Shown here in pieces: positions 1 through 7,545 of a stretch of DNA of 20,050 bases. Within the stretch, counting starts at the first letter, position 1. The number at the start of each line of letters is the position of its first letter. This stretch comes from JAYOEY01 sp038120295. Its GTDB lineage: Bacteria > Pseudomonadota > Alphaproteobacteria > MPNO01 > UBA2964. Under the pieces are notes generated by a model, which searched no databases, was not told where the DNA came from, and was given only the letters and a program-made list of their open reading frames with translations. A program made the position numbers and the translations under genes. The stretch is from the NCBI GenBank assembly GCA_038120295.1, contig JAYOLL010000041.1, positions 1 to 20,050 of the forward strand, in the 5' to 3' direction.

Positions 1-758
1 AGATGCGTCTTGGCGCGCTTGTAGGCGTTTTCGGTGAAATGAAAGATATTGCCGGCGGCCACGGCGGAGGCGCTCGCCTCGTCGATGGCGCCGCAGAAAT
101 CGCCGAACATGCCGACGCCGCCGCAGGCGATAACAGGGACCGAAACCGCGTCGGCAACGATATGGATCGCGTCGAGATCGTACCCGTCGGCAGTGCCGTC
201 TCGGTCTATCGAGGTTACCAGGATTTCGCCAGCGCCGAGACTTTCGACTTTACGCGCATGATCGGCGAGGGTTGCGTCTATCCGTGTTTTGCCCTGGTCG
301 ATAAAGACGGCGTGGCCATCGCCTTCGCGGCGGACATCGATCCCGACCATGGTAGCCTGGCTGCCGTACTTGCGGGATACGGTGATAACCAGATCGGGCG
401 TCCGCTGCGCCGCTGAGTTTATGATTACCTTGTCCGCGCCATTGCGAATGAAATCGTCGACCATTTCGAGAGTCTCGATGCGCCCGCCGAAGGTCAGCGG
501 CATGAAAGCATGCTCCGAGATAGCGCGCAGCAGCGAGACGATGTCGGCATCGACCGTATACTTCTTGTCGCGACGGCCGGTTTCATGCTCTCCCTCCCGC
601 GTAATGTCGATATAGACCAGCTCGTCCGCCAGCCACTCGTTCAGCCGGGCAAGCTGGTCGTAGGGGCTGCCGATGACCTTGAAATCGGAAAAGGTCTCGC
701 TGCGCACGATCTGTCCGTTCATCAGATACAGGACGGGGATAACGCGGATTTTCGGCAT
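1..758 (-). CDS. hisF: HisF paralogue of the WbuZ (surface polysaccharide) type, 3' end cut by window edge
   Basis: Translating the minus strand from the ATG at 758 gives 252 complete codons with no stop before the window edge, so the C-terminus is missing. The protein is a HisF-like (beta-alpha)8 barrel: it begins MPKIRVIPVLYLMNGQIVRS and has a GID strand near residue 139 and an ACGGVG phosphate-binding loop near 211. In true HisF the first strand carries a catalytic aspartate (CLDV); here that position is tyrosine (VLYL). The second catalytic aspartate (D141, in GIDVRRE) is kept. Loss of the first aspartate and the ending FTENAYKRAK fit the WbuZ-type paralogues found with sugar amidotransferases, not histidine synthesis. 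It starts 3 bases after the HisH stop. Inferred role: it channels ammonia from the HisH subunit to an amidotransferase that modifies a sugar. Confidence 0.88.
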   Translation of the reverse strand, partial: MPKIRVIPVLYLMNGQIVRSETFSDFKVIGSPYDQLARLNEWLADELVYIDITREGEHETGRRDKKYTVDADIVSLLRAISEHAFMPLTFGGRIETLEMVDDFIRNGADKVIINSAAQRTPDLVITVSRKYGSQATMVGIDVRREGDGHAVFIDQGKTRIDATLADHARKVESLGAGEILVTSIDRDGTADGYDLDAIHIVADAVSVPVIACGGVGMFGDFCGAIDEASASAVAAGNIFHFTENAYKRAKTH

Positions 759-761
759 CTG

Positions 762-1373
762 TCAGAGCCGCGCGAAACGGTCCAGTATCTCGAGCCCCAG
801 CGGGAGACTCTTTTCGGGATGGAACTGCACGCCGAAAACATTGTTCCGGGCGACCGCAGCGGTGACTGGCCCGCCGTAATCGGTCACCGCGACCACGTCG
901 TCCGGGTTCTCGGCATTCAAAAAATAGCTGTGCACGAAATAACAGTCGGTGCCTTCGTCTTCGATATCGAGCAGCGGGCAATCGCTGTCGATGTCGCGAA
1001 GAACGTTCCAGCCGATATGGGGCAGCCGGAGATTTTCAGGACCACGCGGGATCATCTCGACAGTTCCCGGTATCCACCCGAGACCGTCGGAATCTCCATG
1101 CTCCGTCCCGGTCGAAGCCAGCAGTTGCATGCCGAGACAGATGCCGAGTATCGGTCTCTGCTTCGCCTCGACCGCTTCCGACAGCGCGTCGCGCATGGAA
1201 GCATCCAGACGTTCGGCGGCCTGAAAGAACGACCCGACGCCCGGCAGCACCAGCCGGTCCGCCGAGGCTATCTCCGCAGGCGCGCTTGTCGGCACCGCCT
1301 CGTGGCCGATATGGCCGAACGCGTTTGCCACGGACTGGATATTGCCCATACCGTAATCGACGATGGCGATCAT
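762..1373 (-). CDS. hisH: HisH-type glutamine amidotransferase subunit (WbuY-like)
   Basis: This 203-residue class I glutamine amidotransferase has the full catalytic triad: Cys79 in GICLGMQLL, and His185 and Glu187 in FHPEKS. The N-terminus IVDYGMGNIQSV and the motif LVLPGVGSF are typical of HisH. It hydrolyses glutamine to release ammonia to a partner barrel protein, here the HisF paralogue 3 bases downstream. The start codon overlaps the stop of the upstream acetyltransferase gene (ATGA), so translation is probably coupled. Sequence alone does not separate histidine HisH from the surface-glycan paralogue; the location in a pseudaminic acid operon and the altered HisF partner favour the latter. 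In Campylobacter jejuni, hisH and hisF homologues lie beside pseA, whose product is needed for the acetamidino form of pseudaminic acid, and I infer a similar job here. Confidence 0.9.
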   Translation of the reverse strand: MIAIVDYGMGNIQSVANAFGHIGHEAVPTSAPAEIASADRLVLPGVGSFFQAAERLDASMRDALSEAVEAKQRPILGICLGMQLLASTGTEHGDSDGLGWIPGTVEMIPRGPENLRLPHIGWNVLRDIDSDCPLLDIEDEGTDCYFVHSYFLNAENPDDVVAVTDYGGPVTAAVARNNVFGVQFHPEKSLPLGLEILDRFARL

Positions 1374-1909
1374 TGCCGGCCGAATTCTTCCTTAAGGATG
1401 GAATAGCACTCCAGATCGACAAAACCTCCGTCGAGGAGAAACGCCTGGCGCCGGACACCCTCCCTGGTCCAGCCGAGCGATCTGACGGCAGCGTTGAAGG
1501 CGGGGTTGGGAGATTCTGCCCAGACCCGGTTGAGACGCATATTGCGGAACCCATGTCCGATCAGAATCGTTATGGCCTCCTTGGCATAGCCCTTGCCCCA
1601 GCAATCGCGGGCGCCCAGCATGATGGACAACTCGGCGCTGGCATGCAGCCAGTCCACTGCGTTAAGTGAAATATTGCCAATATGCCGGTCGCCATCCTGC
1701 AGACAGATAGCGAGGTGTAGGTCGTCCGACTGTCGCACGGAGGTCACGAACTTGCGCATGCTTGCGAAGTTCTGAGGGAAGGCCTTTGCGCCTCGATATC
1801 GGAGAACCTCGGCATCGTTCAGCCAGCCCAGATAGTCGTCGTTGCAATCATTTTCTGACAAGGCACGGAGATAGAGTCGCTCTCCTCGGACGAACGGATT
1901 ATCGATCAT
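1370..1909 (-). CDS. GNAT-family N-acetyltransferase (RimJ/RimL type)
   Basis: This 179-residue protein has the RimJ/RimL-type acetyltransferase layout: an N-terminal RGERLYLRALSEND segment, the acetyl-CoA loop CWGKGYAKEA at about residues 103-112, and the later NAAVRSLGWTREG block at about 139-151. It probably transfers an acyl group from acyl-CoA to an amine. Within this operon the likely acceptor is an amino sugar or nucleotide sugar rather than a ribosomal protein, but that is inference. The ATG overlaps the stop of the amidohydrolase gene by four bases, and its own stop overlaps the hisH start, so all three are probably co-translated. The PseH step is already covered by the fusion gene at 8588-10093, so this enzyme would serve a different amino group. 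Substrate unknown. Confidence 0.85.
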   Translation of the reverse strand: MIDNPFVRGERLYLRALSENDCNDDYLGWLNDAEVLRYRGAKAFPQNFASMRKFVTSVRQSDDLHLAICLQDGDRHIGNISLNAVDWLHASAELSIMLGARDCWGKGYAKEAITILIGHGFRNMRLNRVWAESPNPAFNAAVRSLGWTREGVRRQAFLLDGGFVDLECYSILKEEFGRQ

Positions 1910-3468
1910 GCCGCAGTAACCGATTCAAGGCTGCCCATATCGACGGTCTTGCTCAGGCGCGGGAGCGCACGGAAAGGATTCGCCGTCATCATGGCATCGA
2001 TAACGGAGTCCGGTAGGTTGCTGGACGCAAGCTTGCCCAGCGTCCATGCCGGCGACATAAGCTGGCCGTCACAGGAAAAAATGATCCGGTCCACGCCGAC
2101 GCTTTCCAGCAGCAAGTCGAGATCGACCTGAGCGTGCAGCGCCGTCGACGTCGCGATATCCATATAGACGTTGGGAAGATCGGCGAACTCCGTAGGCCGC
2201 CAAGTCCCATGCGAGGCGATGAATCGAAGGTCGGGATGCCGTCGCGCGGCCTCGGCCATGCCCCCCATATGCGCCATAACCGTCAGCTCGTGCCGGGCGG
2301 CATGGTCGAGTATCGGTTCGTACGCCGCGTCGTCGAGGGACAGTCCGTAGAAATCCTGAATAGTCTTGACGCTGACGAAGCGCGGATCGCTCAACAGACG
2401 ATCAATTTCCCTTAGGGACCTGTCGATCTGCAGCGGGTTGACCACGATATGACCCCGCACACGCGGATCTTTGTCGCAAAAGGCCCGCGTTTCGTCGTTG
2501 CCTGCCTCAAGATCGTCGTTTAGTGCCCGTACCGACGACGTTACGGCGATGCGATAGTTGAAACGGTCGAACTCTTCGCACATTTGGTCGAAGCCCAGCC
2601 GGGGTTCTACGATATTCCAGCCGCTGGTATGCCAGTGCGTGTCGATTTTCGGTTGCTCGATCAGACGTTTCCATGCCGATTCATCCCGACTGGCATCTTG
2701 GAGGGACTCATTGGACGGCAATGCCACGTCAAGCAGTTTCGCCAGCGTCCCACCAACGATCATTTCCCGGTCGGCTCCGCTTAGCCGTGCCGTCTTCAGC
2801 AAAAGATGAGCACAGCCTTCATGGCTTAGTGGCGCGTTCGAGGCAACGAACAGCCGTCTCGCGCCAAGGCGTTCGGCCAGATGCTCGATGCCGCCGCTTT
2901 GCGTCGTCGTCCCTATATCGAAGTACATATTCGGAAATGCGCGGCCGACGGCAACCATGTCGGCAGTCGCCACATATCCGCCGCCACGCATCCAGCGCAC
3001 GAGAATCGTTGCGCCAGTCGGAGCAAGAGACCGGGCGATACAGGCAATATCGGTGGAGCTTGTAACGCCGGTCAGTACAGAGAGCCCCAGTGACGCTGCG
3101 TCCTTCACTAGGCGTTCGACAGCGTATCCGTGCCAATTCCAAGCATCGAAATAGAAACCGGGAAAGAGACCTATAATCCTTACGCCGCGGTCGTAAAGTT
3201 TCGCCAGATAGTCCTCGTCGGCGTCGTAACTTACAGGATTGATCAGCGGTGCCGGGATGATACGCGGGTCCGCTTGGGCCATGTCCAGAAACGCATCGTT
3301 TCCTTCCTGCATGTCGAAATAGGCCGCGCGGAACGGCGATGCAATCGCCATATCGACACCGTACGGCGCGAGCCGGTCGAGGCAGCCGCCCTCGGTCTCG
3401 CCCCGACCCGTCGTCGGATCGACGCCGAAAAAGATGCCACCGTCTATGGAAATGCTCGATCCTGTCAT
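1906..3468 (-). CDS. Tandem-domain amidohydrolase (amidohydrolase-2 type TIM barrel), first domain degenerate
   Basis: This 520-residue protein looks like two copies of an amidohydrolase-2-type barrel, about residues 1-250 and 272-505. The copies align over matching segments: AIASPFRAA...EGND in the first, and AVTSSVRAL...AGNDE in the second. The second copy keeps the expected metal site: HxH at 278/280 (KIDTHWHTSGWN), His400 (VMAHMGG), His420 (IASHGTW) and Asp467 (FSCDGQ). The first copy lacks all of them: SIDGGIFFG replaces HxH, LTGVTSS and VRWMRGG replace the two histidines, and FVASNAPL replaces the aspartate. Copy one may therefore be structural or regulatory. The family hydrolyses or decarboxylates small substrates using a divalent metal; the substrate here is unknown. 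The gene begins 9 bases after the preceding gene and its stop overlaps the acetyltransferase start. Confidence 0.85.
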   Translation of the reverse strand: MTGSSISIDGGIFFGVDPTTGRGETEGGCLDRLAPYGVDMAIASPFRAAYFDMQEGNDAFLDMAQADPRIIPAPLINPVSYDADEDYLAKLYDRGVRIIGLFPGFYFDAWNWHGYAVERLVKDAASLGLSVLTGVTSSTDIACIARSLAPTGATILVRWMRGGGYVATADMVAVGRAFPNMYFDIGTTTQSGGIEHLAERLGARRLFVASNAPLSHEGCAHLLLKTARLSGADREMIVGGTLAKLLDVALPSNESLQDASRDESAWKRLIEQPKIDTHWHTSGWNIVEPRLGFDQMCEEFDRFNYRIAVTSSVRALNDDLEAGNDETRAFCDKDPRVRGHIVVNPLQIDRSLREIDRLLSDPRFVSVKTIQDFYGLSLDDAAYEPILDHAARHELTVMAHMGGMAEAARRHPDLRFIASHGTWRPTEFADLPNVYMDIATSTALHAQVDLDLLLESVGVDRIIFSCDGQLMSPAWTLGKLASSNLPDSVIDAMMTANPFRALPRLSKTVDMGSLESVTAA

Positions 3469-3477
3469 CAGCCTAAG

Positions 3478-4494
3478 TCACCATCCTGCCCGGGCGTCAG
3501 TCGTCAAGGAAAGCGTCGCGCAGCCGAGAGCAGCCGCTTCGGCAAGAAGCGTGGATTGCATGCCGACCACGATGTCGGCGGCGGCAATTGCCTGCGCTGG
3601 CGTACCATCCACGCTGACCGCAACACATCGATATTCGGCTGCGTAACGGTCGTACTTGCCCGGTCGATCTTTTGGGTGCGGACGGACGACGACCAAATCG
3701 TCGCCGGACGGCATCAGCGCCGGGACATCCTTACCACCTGCAATCGCGGCGATCAGTCTCTCGAGACAGGTGTGCTCGCTGTACGGAACACCCTTGCCCA
3801 GCGACGCCAGCTCTTCGACGTTTTCCGAAGCGAACAGGATGACCCGCGTTCGTGTTCCAGCGCCCCAAAGCGCGCGCAGACGGGACCGGGCCTGAGACGC
3901 CCTGTCCTCTTCAATGTCCCGCTGCCGCATGATATGGACCGGTGGGATCATGGCCAGCCGATCCGCGGGCCAGCCGGCCTTCAGAAGACTGTCGCGGGCG
4001 TTGCTGTCTGGCAGATAAACGAAATCCGGCCGGACCGAGACCCCGCCGGTTGTGACGAACCTTCGCTCGACATTGCTGTCCTGATCAACAAACACGTGGG
4101 TCGGCAGCGATCGTTCCGCGGCGGCGGCCCACAACATCGTATCGGTGTCGTCGTCAACATCCGACGTGCCGGAAAGCAGCGCCGCAACATCGCGTCCTGC
4201 GATCAGCCGTTCGAGCTTTCCGGCCGGATCCTCCCCGTCGACATCATCCCAGTCGACGAAATCGCGGCCCGCCCGCGACCAGACATCGCGCGCGTAGTCC
4301 TTTGCAACAGCGACGATCTCGGGCGTGTGGCCAGCTCCGCAGGAAATCCGGCGACGGAAGGCGCTTATCCCTGCGTCGGATTCGACCGAATCAGAGTGCC
4401 ACCATCCGGCCAGCAGACCATGCAGCGCGACCATCTGGTTGGCGCCGCCGGGATCGCGGCTGAACATCAGCAGAGATACCGGGTCTTCATTCAC
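3478..4494 (-). CDS. GT-B-like polysaccharide biosynthesis protein of unknown function
   Basis: I do not recognise a specific family. The chosen start is the GTG at 4494, whose GTGA overlaps the stop of the upstream aminotransferase; it gives 338 residues. A longer in-frame reading back to 4650 would run inside the aminotransferase gene and has shadow-like composition (DDPRRSGRRRRRLRKG). Visible features are FSRDPGGANQ near the N-terminus (about 11-20), a PDFVYLPDS strand, RPHPKD at about 271-276, and AADIVVGMQSTLLAEAAALG at about 306-325. The RPHP and ST-E arrangement resembles the C-terminal half of GT-B glycosyltransferases and related nucleotide-sugar enzymes. A role in transferring or trimming the operon's sugar is plausible but unproven. 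No signal peptide or membrane segment is evident. Confidence 0.75.
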   Translation of the reverse strand: MNEDPVSLLMFSRDPGGANQMVALHGLLAGWWHSDSVESDAGISAFRRRISCGAGHTPEIVAVAKDYARDVWSRAGRDFVDWDDVDGEDPAGKLERLIAGRDVAALLSGTSDVDDDTDTMLWAAAAERSLPTHVFVDQDSNVERRFVTTGGVSVRPDFVYLPDSNARDSLLKAGWPADRLAMIPPVHIMRQRDIEEDRASQARSRLRALWGAGTRTRVILFASENVEELASLGKGVPYSEHTCLERLIAAIAGGKDVPALMPSGDDLVVVRPHPKDRPGKYDRYAAEYRCVAVSVDGTPAQAIAAADIVVGMQSTLLAEAAALGCATLSLTTDARAGW

Positions 4495-5816
4495 GGCTTT
4501 GCCTTCCGTTCCCACGCCCGGAGCGCATCGATCTCGCCACACACCTTTTCGAAGGCGTCGGCGACGTCGTCCAGATCGGCGCGGGTCATCGGCGGCCTCA
4601 TCATCTCGTGGCAGATGATGGTCGCATGCGCATGCTCCGTATTCGGGCACAGCCCTTCGGCGTATTCCTGACCGCCTTCATAGTGCGGGCAGCGGAACGG
4701 ACACTGAACGCTGCCATAGGCGATGCGCGTCTGGTACATCGGCATCAGGTAGATCGGCTTGACGTAGCCCTGCCCGATCAACGGCCCTTCATGTTCGCGC
4801 ATTTCGCAGCCTGGCAGCTCCGCCCTCAGAGCCTGCACGAATGTTTCGCGGCGGATGCCAAGCGCCTGCCAGTCGAACGACAGAGTGTGCACGTAATAGA
4901 CATGTTCGTTGTGCTGCGGCGTATAGGCCAGTGCGATATGCGGCAGCGGCGAAAGCCGGCTTTCCAGATAGGCGACATTGTCGCGCCTCTGGGCGATGAG
5001 TGCGGGCGCCTTGTCCAGCAGGGCCCGACCGATGGCCGCCTCGATCTCGCCCAGCCGGAAATTGAACCCGACCATGTTTGTAAGGTCCGTCGCCTGGCTT
5101 CCCTCGACGACCGCCTCGGCATGGTTGCGGATGAGTCGGACTTTCTGCGCCAGATCGTCGTCGTCGGTCGTCACCATGCCGCCTTCGCCGGTATGGATGT
5201 GCTTGTGATAGTTGAGACTGAACACGCCCATATGGCCCAGCGCGCCGACAGGTCGGCCCTTGTAGGTCGCAAACGGCGCCTGCGCGCAGTCTTCGATCAC
5301 GACCAGCCCGTGCCGTTCGGCAAGCTCCATGATCGGATCCATGTCCGCCGACTGCCCCATGATATGGACAACGATAATCGCCTTGGTCCGCGGCGTGATC
5401 CGTTCAGCAATGCTGTCGGGCGAAAGACAGAAAGTGCGAGGGTCAATATCGGCGAACACCGGCACTGCGTTGAACACCAGAGCCGCGGTCGCTGACGCCA
5501 CCATCGTGAAAGGAGACACGATCACCTCGTCGCCGGGCCCGACCCCGCTCGCCCCAACCGCTGCATAGAGGCCGCTGGTGCAGGAATTGACGGCGACGGC
5601 GTGTTTCACCCGATTGAGCGCCGCCCATTCGGATTCGAACGCTTGCACTTCCGGCCCGCCGTTGAAGTCCGGATGCCAGGTGCCGAGGAAACGCGACAGT
5701 ACACCGGAATCCAGCACTCGCATCGCTGCCGCCTTCTCGGCCTCGCCAATCACGTTGTATGCGGGAAACAGCGCCTTGCGGACCGGCGCGCCGCCCAGCA
5801 TCGCAAGGGCCGTCAT
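4491..5816 (-). CDS. DegT/DnrJ/EryC1-family PLP-dependent sugar aminotransferase
   Basis: The protein is 441 residues from the ATG at 5816, which overlaps the stop of the upstream oxidoreductase gene (ATGA) and opens with MTALAMLGGAPVRK. The longer in-frame extension to 5951 is arginine-rich shadow sequence. Family marks are the GGPEVQAFESEWA segment, NSCTSGLYAAVGA, the cofactor-binding Asp176 in IEDCAQAP, and the Schiff-base Lys205 in LNYHKHIHTGEGG. Members transfer an amino group, usually from glutamate, to a keto-sugar. Its pairing with a Gfo/Idh/MocA dehydrogenase immediately upstream fits an oxidise-then-aminate sequence on one sugar, as in several diamino-sugar pathways. It is clearly distinct from the PseC gene at 10818-12029. 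The exact keto-sugar cannot be read from the sequence. Confidence 0.88.
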   Translation of the reverse strand: MTALAMLGGAPVRKALFPAYNVIGEAEKAAAMRVLDSGVLSRFLGTWHPDFNGGPEVQAFESEWAALNRVKHAVAVNSCTSGLYAAVGASGVGPGDEVIVSPFTMVASATAALVFNAVPVFADIDPRTFCLSPDSIAERITPRTKAIIVVHIMGQSADMDPIMELAERHGLVVIEDCAQAPFATYKGRPVGALGHMGVFSLNYHKHIHTGEGGMVTTDDDDLAQKVRLIRNHAEAVVEGSQATDLTNMVGFNFRLGEIEAAIGRALLDKAPALIAQRRDNVAYLESRLSPLPHIALAYTPQHNEHVYYVHTLSFDWQALGIRRETFVQALRAELPGCEMREHEGPLIGQGYVKPIYLMPMYQTRIAYGSVQCPFRCPHYEGGQEYAEGLCPNTEHAHATIICHEMMRPPMTRADLDDVADAFEKVCGEIDALRAWERKAKP

Positions 5817-6796
5817 GCGGCAGGCTCCAGCTCTACACCGGCCATCCGCCGCAACTCGCCGCAAAGGGTGGCGGTTGCGGCCGCTTCCGCCGCGTCGCAG
5901 GCTACCGGTTTCCCGTCCGTAACCGCGTCGTAGAGTTCGGTAACGGCGCAAATCATTGCCGCGCCAAGACCGGTCTCTTCCGTCGTCGCTTTCCCGAGAC
6001 GACGATAGCCGTCGAAAACCGGATCGCGTCCGCTCAGGCGCGTACGGAGAATGAACCCGGAATCCTCAATATCGATCCTTGCCTTTGTCGTTACGATGGT
6101 CATCTCGAACAGGGTGAAATGCGACTCGTCGACCCCGAGCAATCGAACCGGCTGACCGGACTCCGTCTCCAGAAGACAGTCCAGTGTCGGATCGCCGCCG
6201 TTATCGCCTGTTCGGCGCGCGCTAGCGGGTACGAGGGGCCCGAACAGGAAGCGGAACAGGTCCAGCGCGTGGCTGCCGTTATGCAGCAACCCTTTACCGT
6301 ACCAGGCGAGCGCGGACTGCAGATCTCCCAGCCCGCCGCCGGCAAGCGAGTCGCGCAAGCTGTTCATGGCCGGGTCCCATCGGCGCAGGTAATTGACAGC
6401 GACGATGGTTCCCGCATCGTTGAGCGCCGCAACAAGGTCCATGGCGTTTTCTGGCAGGGCGGTGATGGGCTTTTCGGCCCAGATAGCGCGGCAACTGGTC
6501 CCTGCCAGCTTCAGGAGCAACGCCTCATGCGTTTCGTCGGGCGAGCACAGGCTGACGACATCGGCTGATCCGCCATCCGCGATCCAGGCATCGATATCGT
6601 CGTATCCCGCAGCAATTTCCCAGCGCTTCATGAAGGCGGCCCGCCTTTCCCGATCGGGTTCGACGCAGGCGACGATTTCAAAACCGCCATGGGCGCGATA
6701 GGCGCCGGCATGGCTGAACACACGACCGTCAGTTCGGTCTTCGTCGTAGCCGCCAGCGATCCTGCCGGTCCCGATGATCGCCGCCGTCAACATCAT
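5813..6796 (-). CDS. Gfo/Idh/MocA-family NAD(P)-dependent oxidoreductase
   Basis: This 327-residue protein starts with an N-terminal Rossmann fold containing IIGTGRIAG (about 7-15). The family's AEKPIT motif follows at about 107-112, then a C-terminal substrate domain with GLLHNGSHALDL, which supplies the usual catalytic-region histidine. Two adjacent ATG codons (6796 and 6793) could start it; the first overlaps the stop of the upstream cytidylyltransferase gene. Members oxidise or reduce sugars or sugar nucleotides at a hydroxyl or keto position. The next gene is an aminotransferase joined by a 4-base overlap, so the likely sequence is oxidation to a keto-sugar followed by amination. The substrate is not determinable; UDP-sugars, CMP-sugars and sialic-acid-like sugars are all possible. 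Confidence 0.87.
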   Translation of the reverse strand: MMLTAAIIGTGRIAGGYDEDRTDGRVFSHAGAYRAHGGFEIVACVEPDRERRAAFMKRWEIAAGYDDIDAWIADGGSADVVSLCSPDETHEALLLKLAGTSCRAIWAEKPITALPENAMDLVAALNDAGTIVAVNYLRRWDPAMNSLRDSLAGGGLGDLQSALAWYGKGLLHNGSHALDLFRFLFGPLVPASARRTGDNGGDPTLDCLLETESGQPVRLLGVDESHFTLFEMTIVTTKARIDIEDSGFILRTRLSGRDPVFDGYRRLGKATTEETGLGAAMICAVTELYDAVTDGKPVACDAAEAAATATLCGELRRMAGVELEPAA

Positions 6797-7545
6797 ACCG
6801 CCGTCCGCGCGACGCTAGCGTTCACCGCGCCGAGATCGGGCCGCGCGCGCAGAAATTCGAGAATGTCTGCGAGCGAGAAGTCCGGCCGGCCGGGATACAA
6901 CGCCTCGAAGACGCCGCGGATCAAAACCAGGTCTTCCGGCGTATCGAGCGTGATGTGAATATCGGGCGCGGTAAGTTCGGGCGGTGCCGCAACGTTCTTT
7001 AGCGAATAGAGCTCGGGATGCCGGTAGATGAACAGGCTGACATGCTCCCGGTCGGTCTCATGGTCGGTCCGGCCGGCCGCATCGGCGAGAATGTCGGTCA
7101 GGAAAACCTGCGTATCCATACCGACCGGATAGGTGCGCTCCAGAACGTTGGAGAGATAGTCGACACGGCCATTAGTGTTGGCTTCGCGCCATGCGGCTAT
7201 GCAGCGTTCCACGATGTCGGGATCAATGCACGGACAATCGCCGGTCGTCTCCACGATCACGTCAATATCGTGCGCGCGTGCCGCCCCCAGCACGCGCTCC
7301 ATCACGTCGTGCTCGCTGCCGCGGAAGCAACCAACCCCGAGTCGATCCGCCAACTCGGCGACCGGGTCGTCATCCGCGTTGACCGTGGTTGCGATGACGA
7401 TCCCGTCGAGCGATGGAACCCGCTTCAGCCTCTCCACCATACGCTGGAGCATCGGCTCGCCAACGCAATCCATCAGCACCTTGCCGGGCAGCCTTGACGA
7501 CGTCATGCGAGCCTCGATCGTGGCGCAGATACGCGGACCAGTCAT
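6793..7545 (-). CDS. Second SpsF-type cytidylyltransferase family protein
   Basis: This 250-residue protein belongs to the same family as the PseF candidate at 10090-10815. The nucleotide-binding start ATIEARMTSSRLPGKVL (about 9-25) matches the SpsF pattern, with later TTGDCPCIDPDIVERC and DIHITLDTPEDLVLI segments. Its start overlaps the stop of pseI by four bases, and its end overlaps the oxidoreductase start, so it sits exactly at the join between the pseudaminic acid genes and the second module. The family activates sugars, mainly sugar acids, with CTP. Either this one or the copy at 10090 could be the true CMP-pseudaminic acid synthetase; the other would then activate a different sugar. 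I favour the copy at 10090 as PseF because it lies between PseC and PseG-H. Confidence 0.85.
   Translation of the reverse strand: MTGPRICATIEARMTSSRLPGKVLMDCVGEPMLQRMVERLKRVPSLDGIVIATTVNADDDPVAELADRLGVGCFRGSEHDVMERVLGAARAHDIDVIVETTGDCPCIDPDIVERCIAAWREANTNGRVDYLSNVLERTYPVGMDTQVFLTDILADAAGRTDHETDREHVSLFIYRHPELYSLKNVAAPPELTAPDIHITLDTPEDLVLIRGVFEALYPGRPDFSLADILEFLRARPDLGAVNASVARTAV

Noticed and set aside
1..1373. Histidine biosynthesis operon fragment
   Set aside because: The HisF paralogue lacks the first catalytic aspartate, and the surrounding genes are all for sugar metabolism.
510..1406. Plus-strand open frame of 298 codons near the left edge
   Set aside because: It is antisense to the HisH and HisF paralogue genes, which have intact motifs.
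3130..5495. Long plus-strand open frames (513 and 295 codons)
   Set aside because: They lie antisense to the well-supported GT-B-like and aminotransferase genes and have arginine- and proline-rich shadow composition with no family motifs.
5817..5951. Longer N-terminus for the DegT aminotransferase
   Set aside because: Arginine-rich shadow of the oxidoreductase gene; the ATGA overlap at 5816 gives a normal family start.
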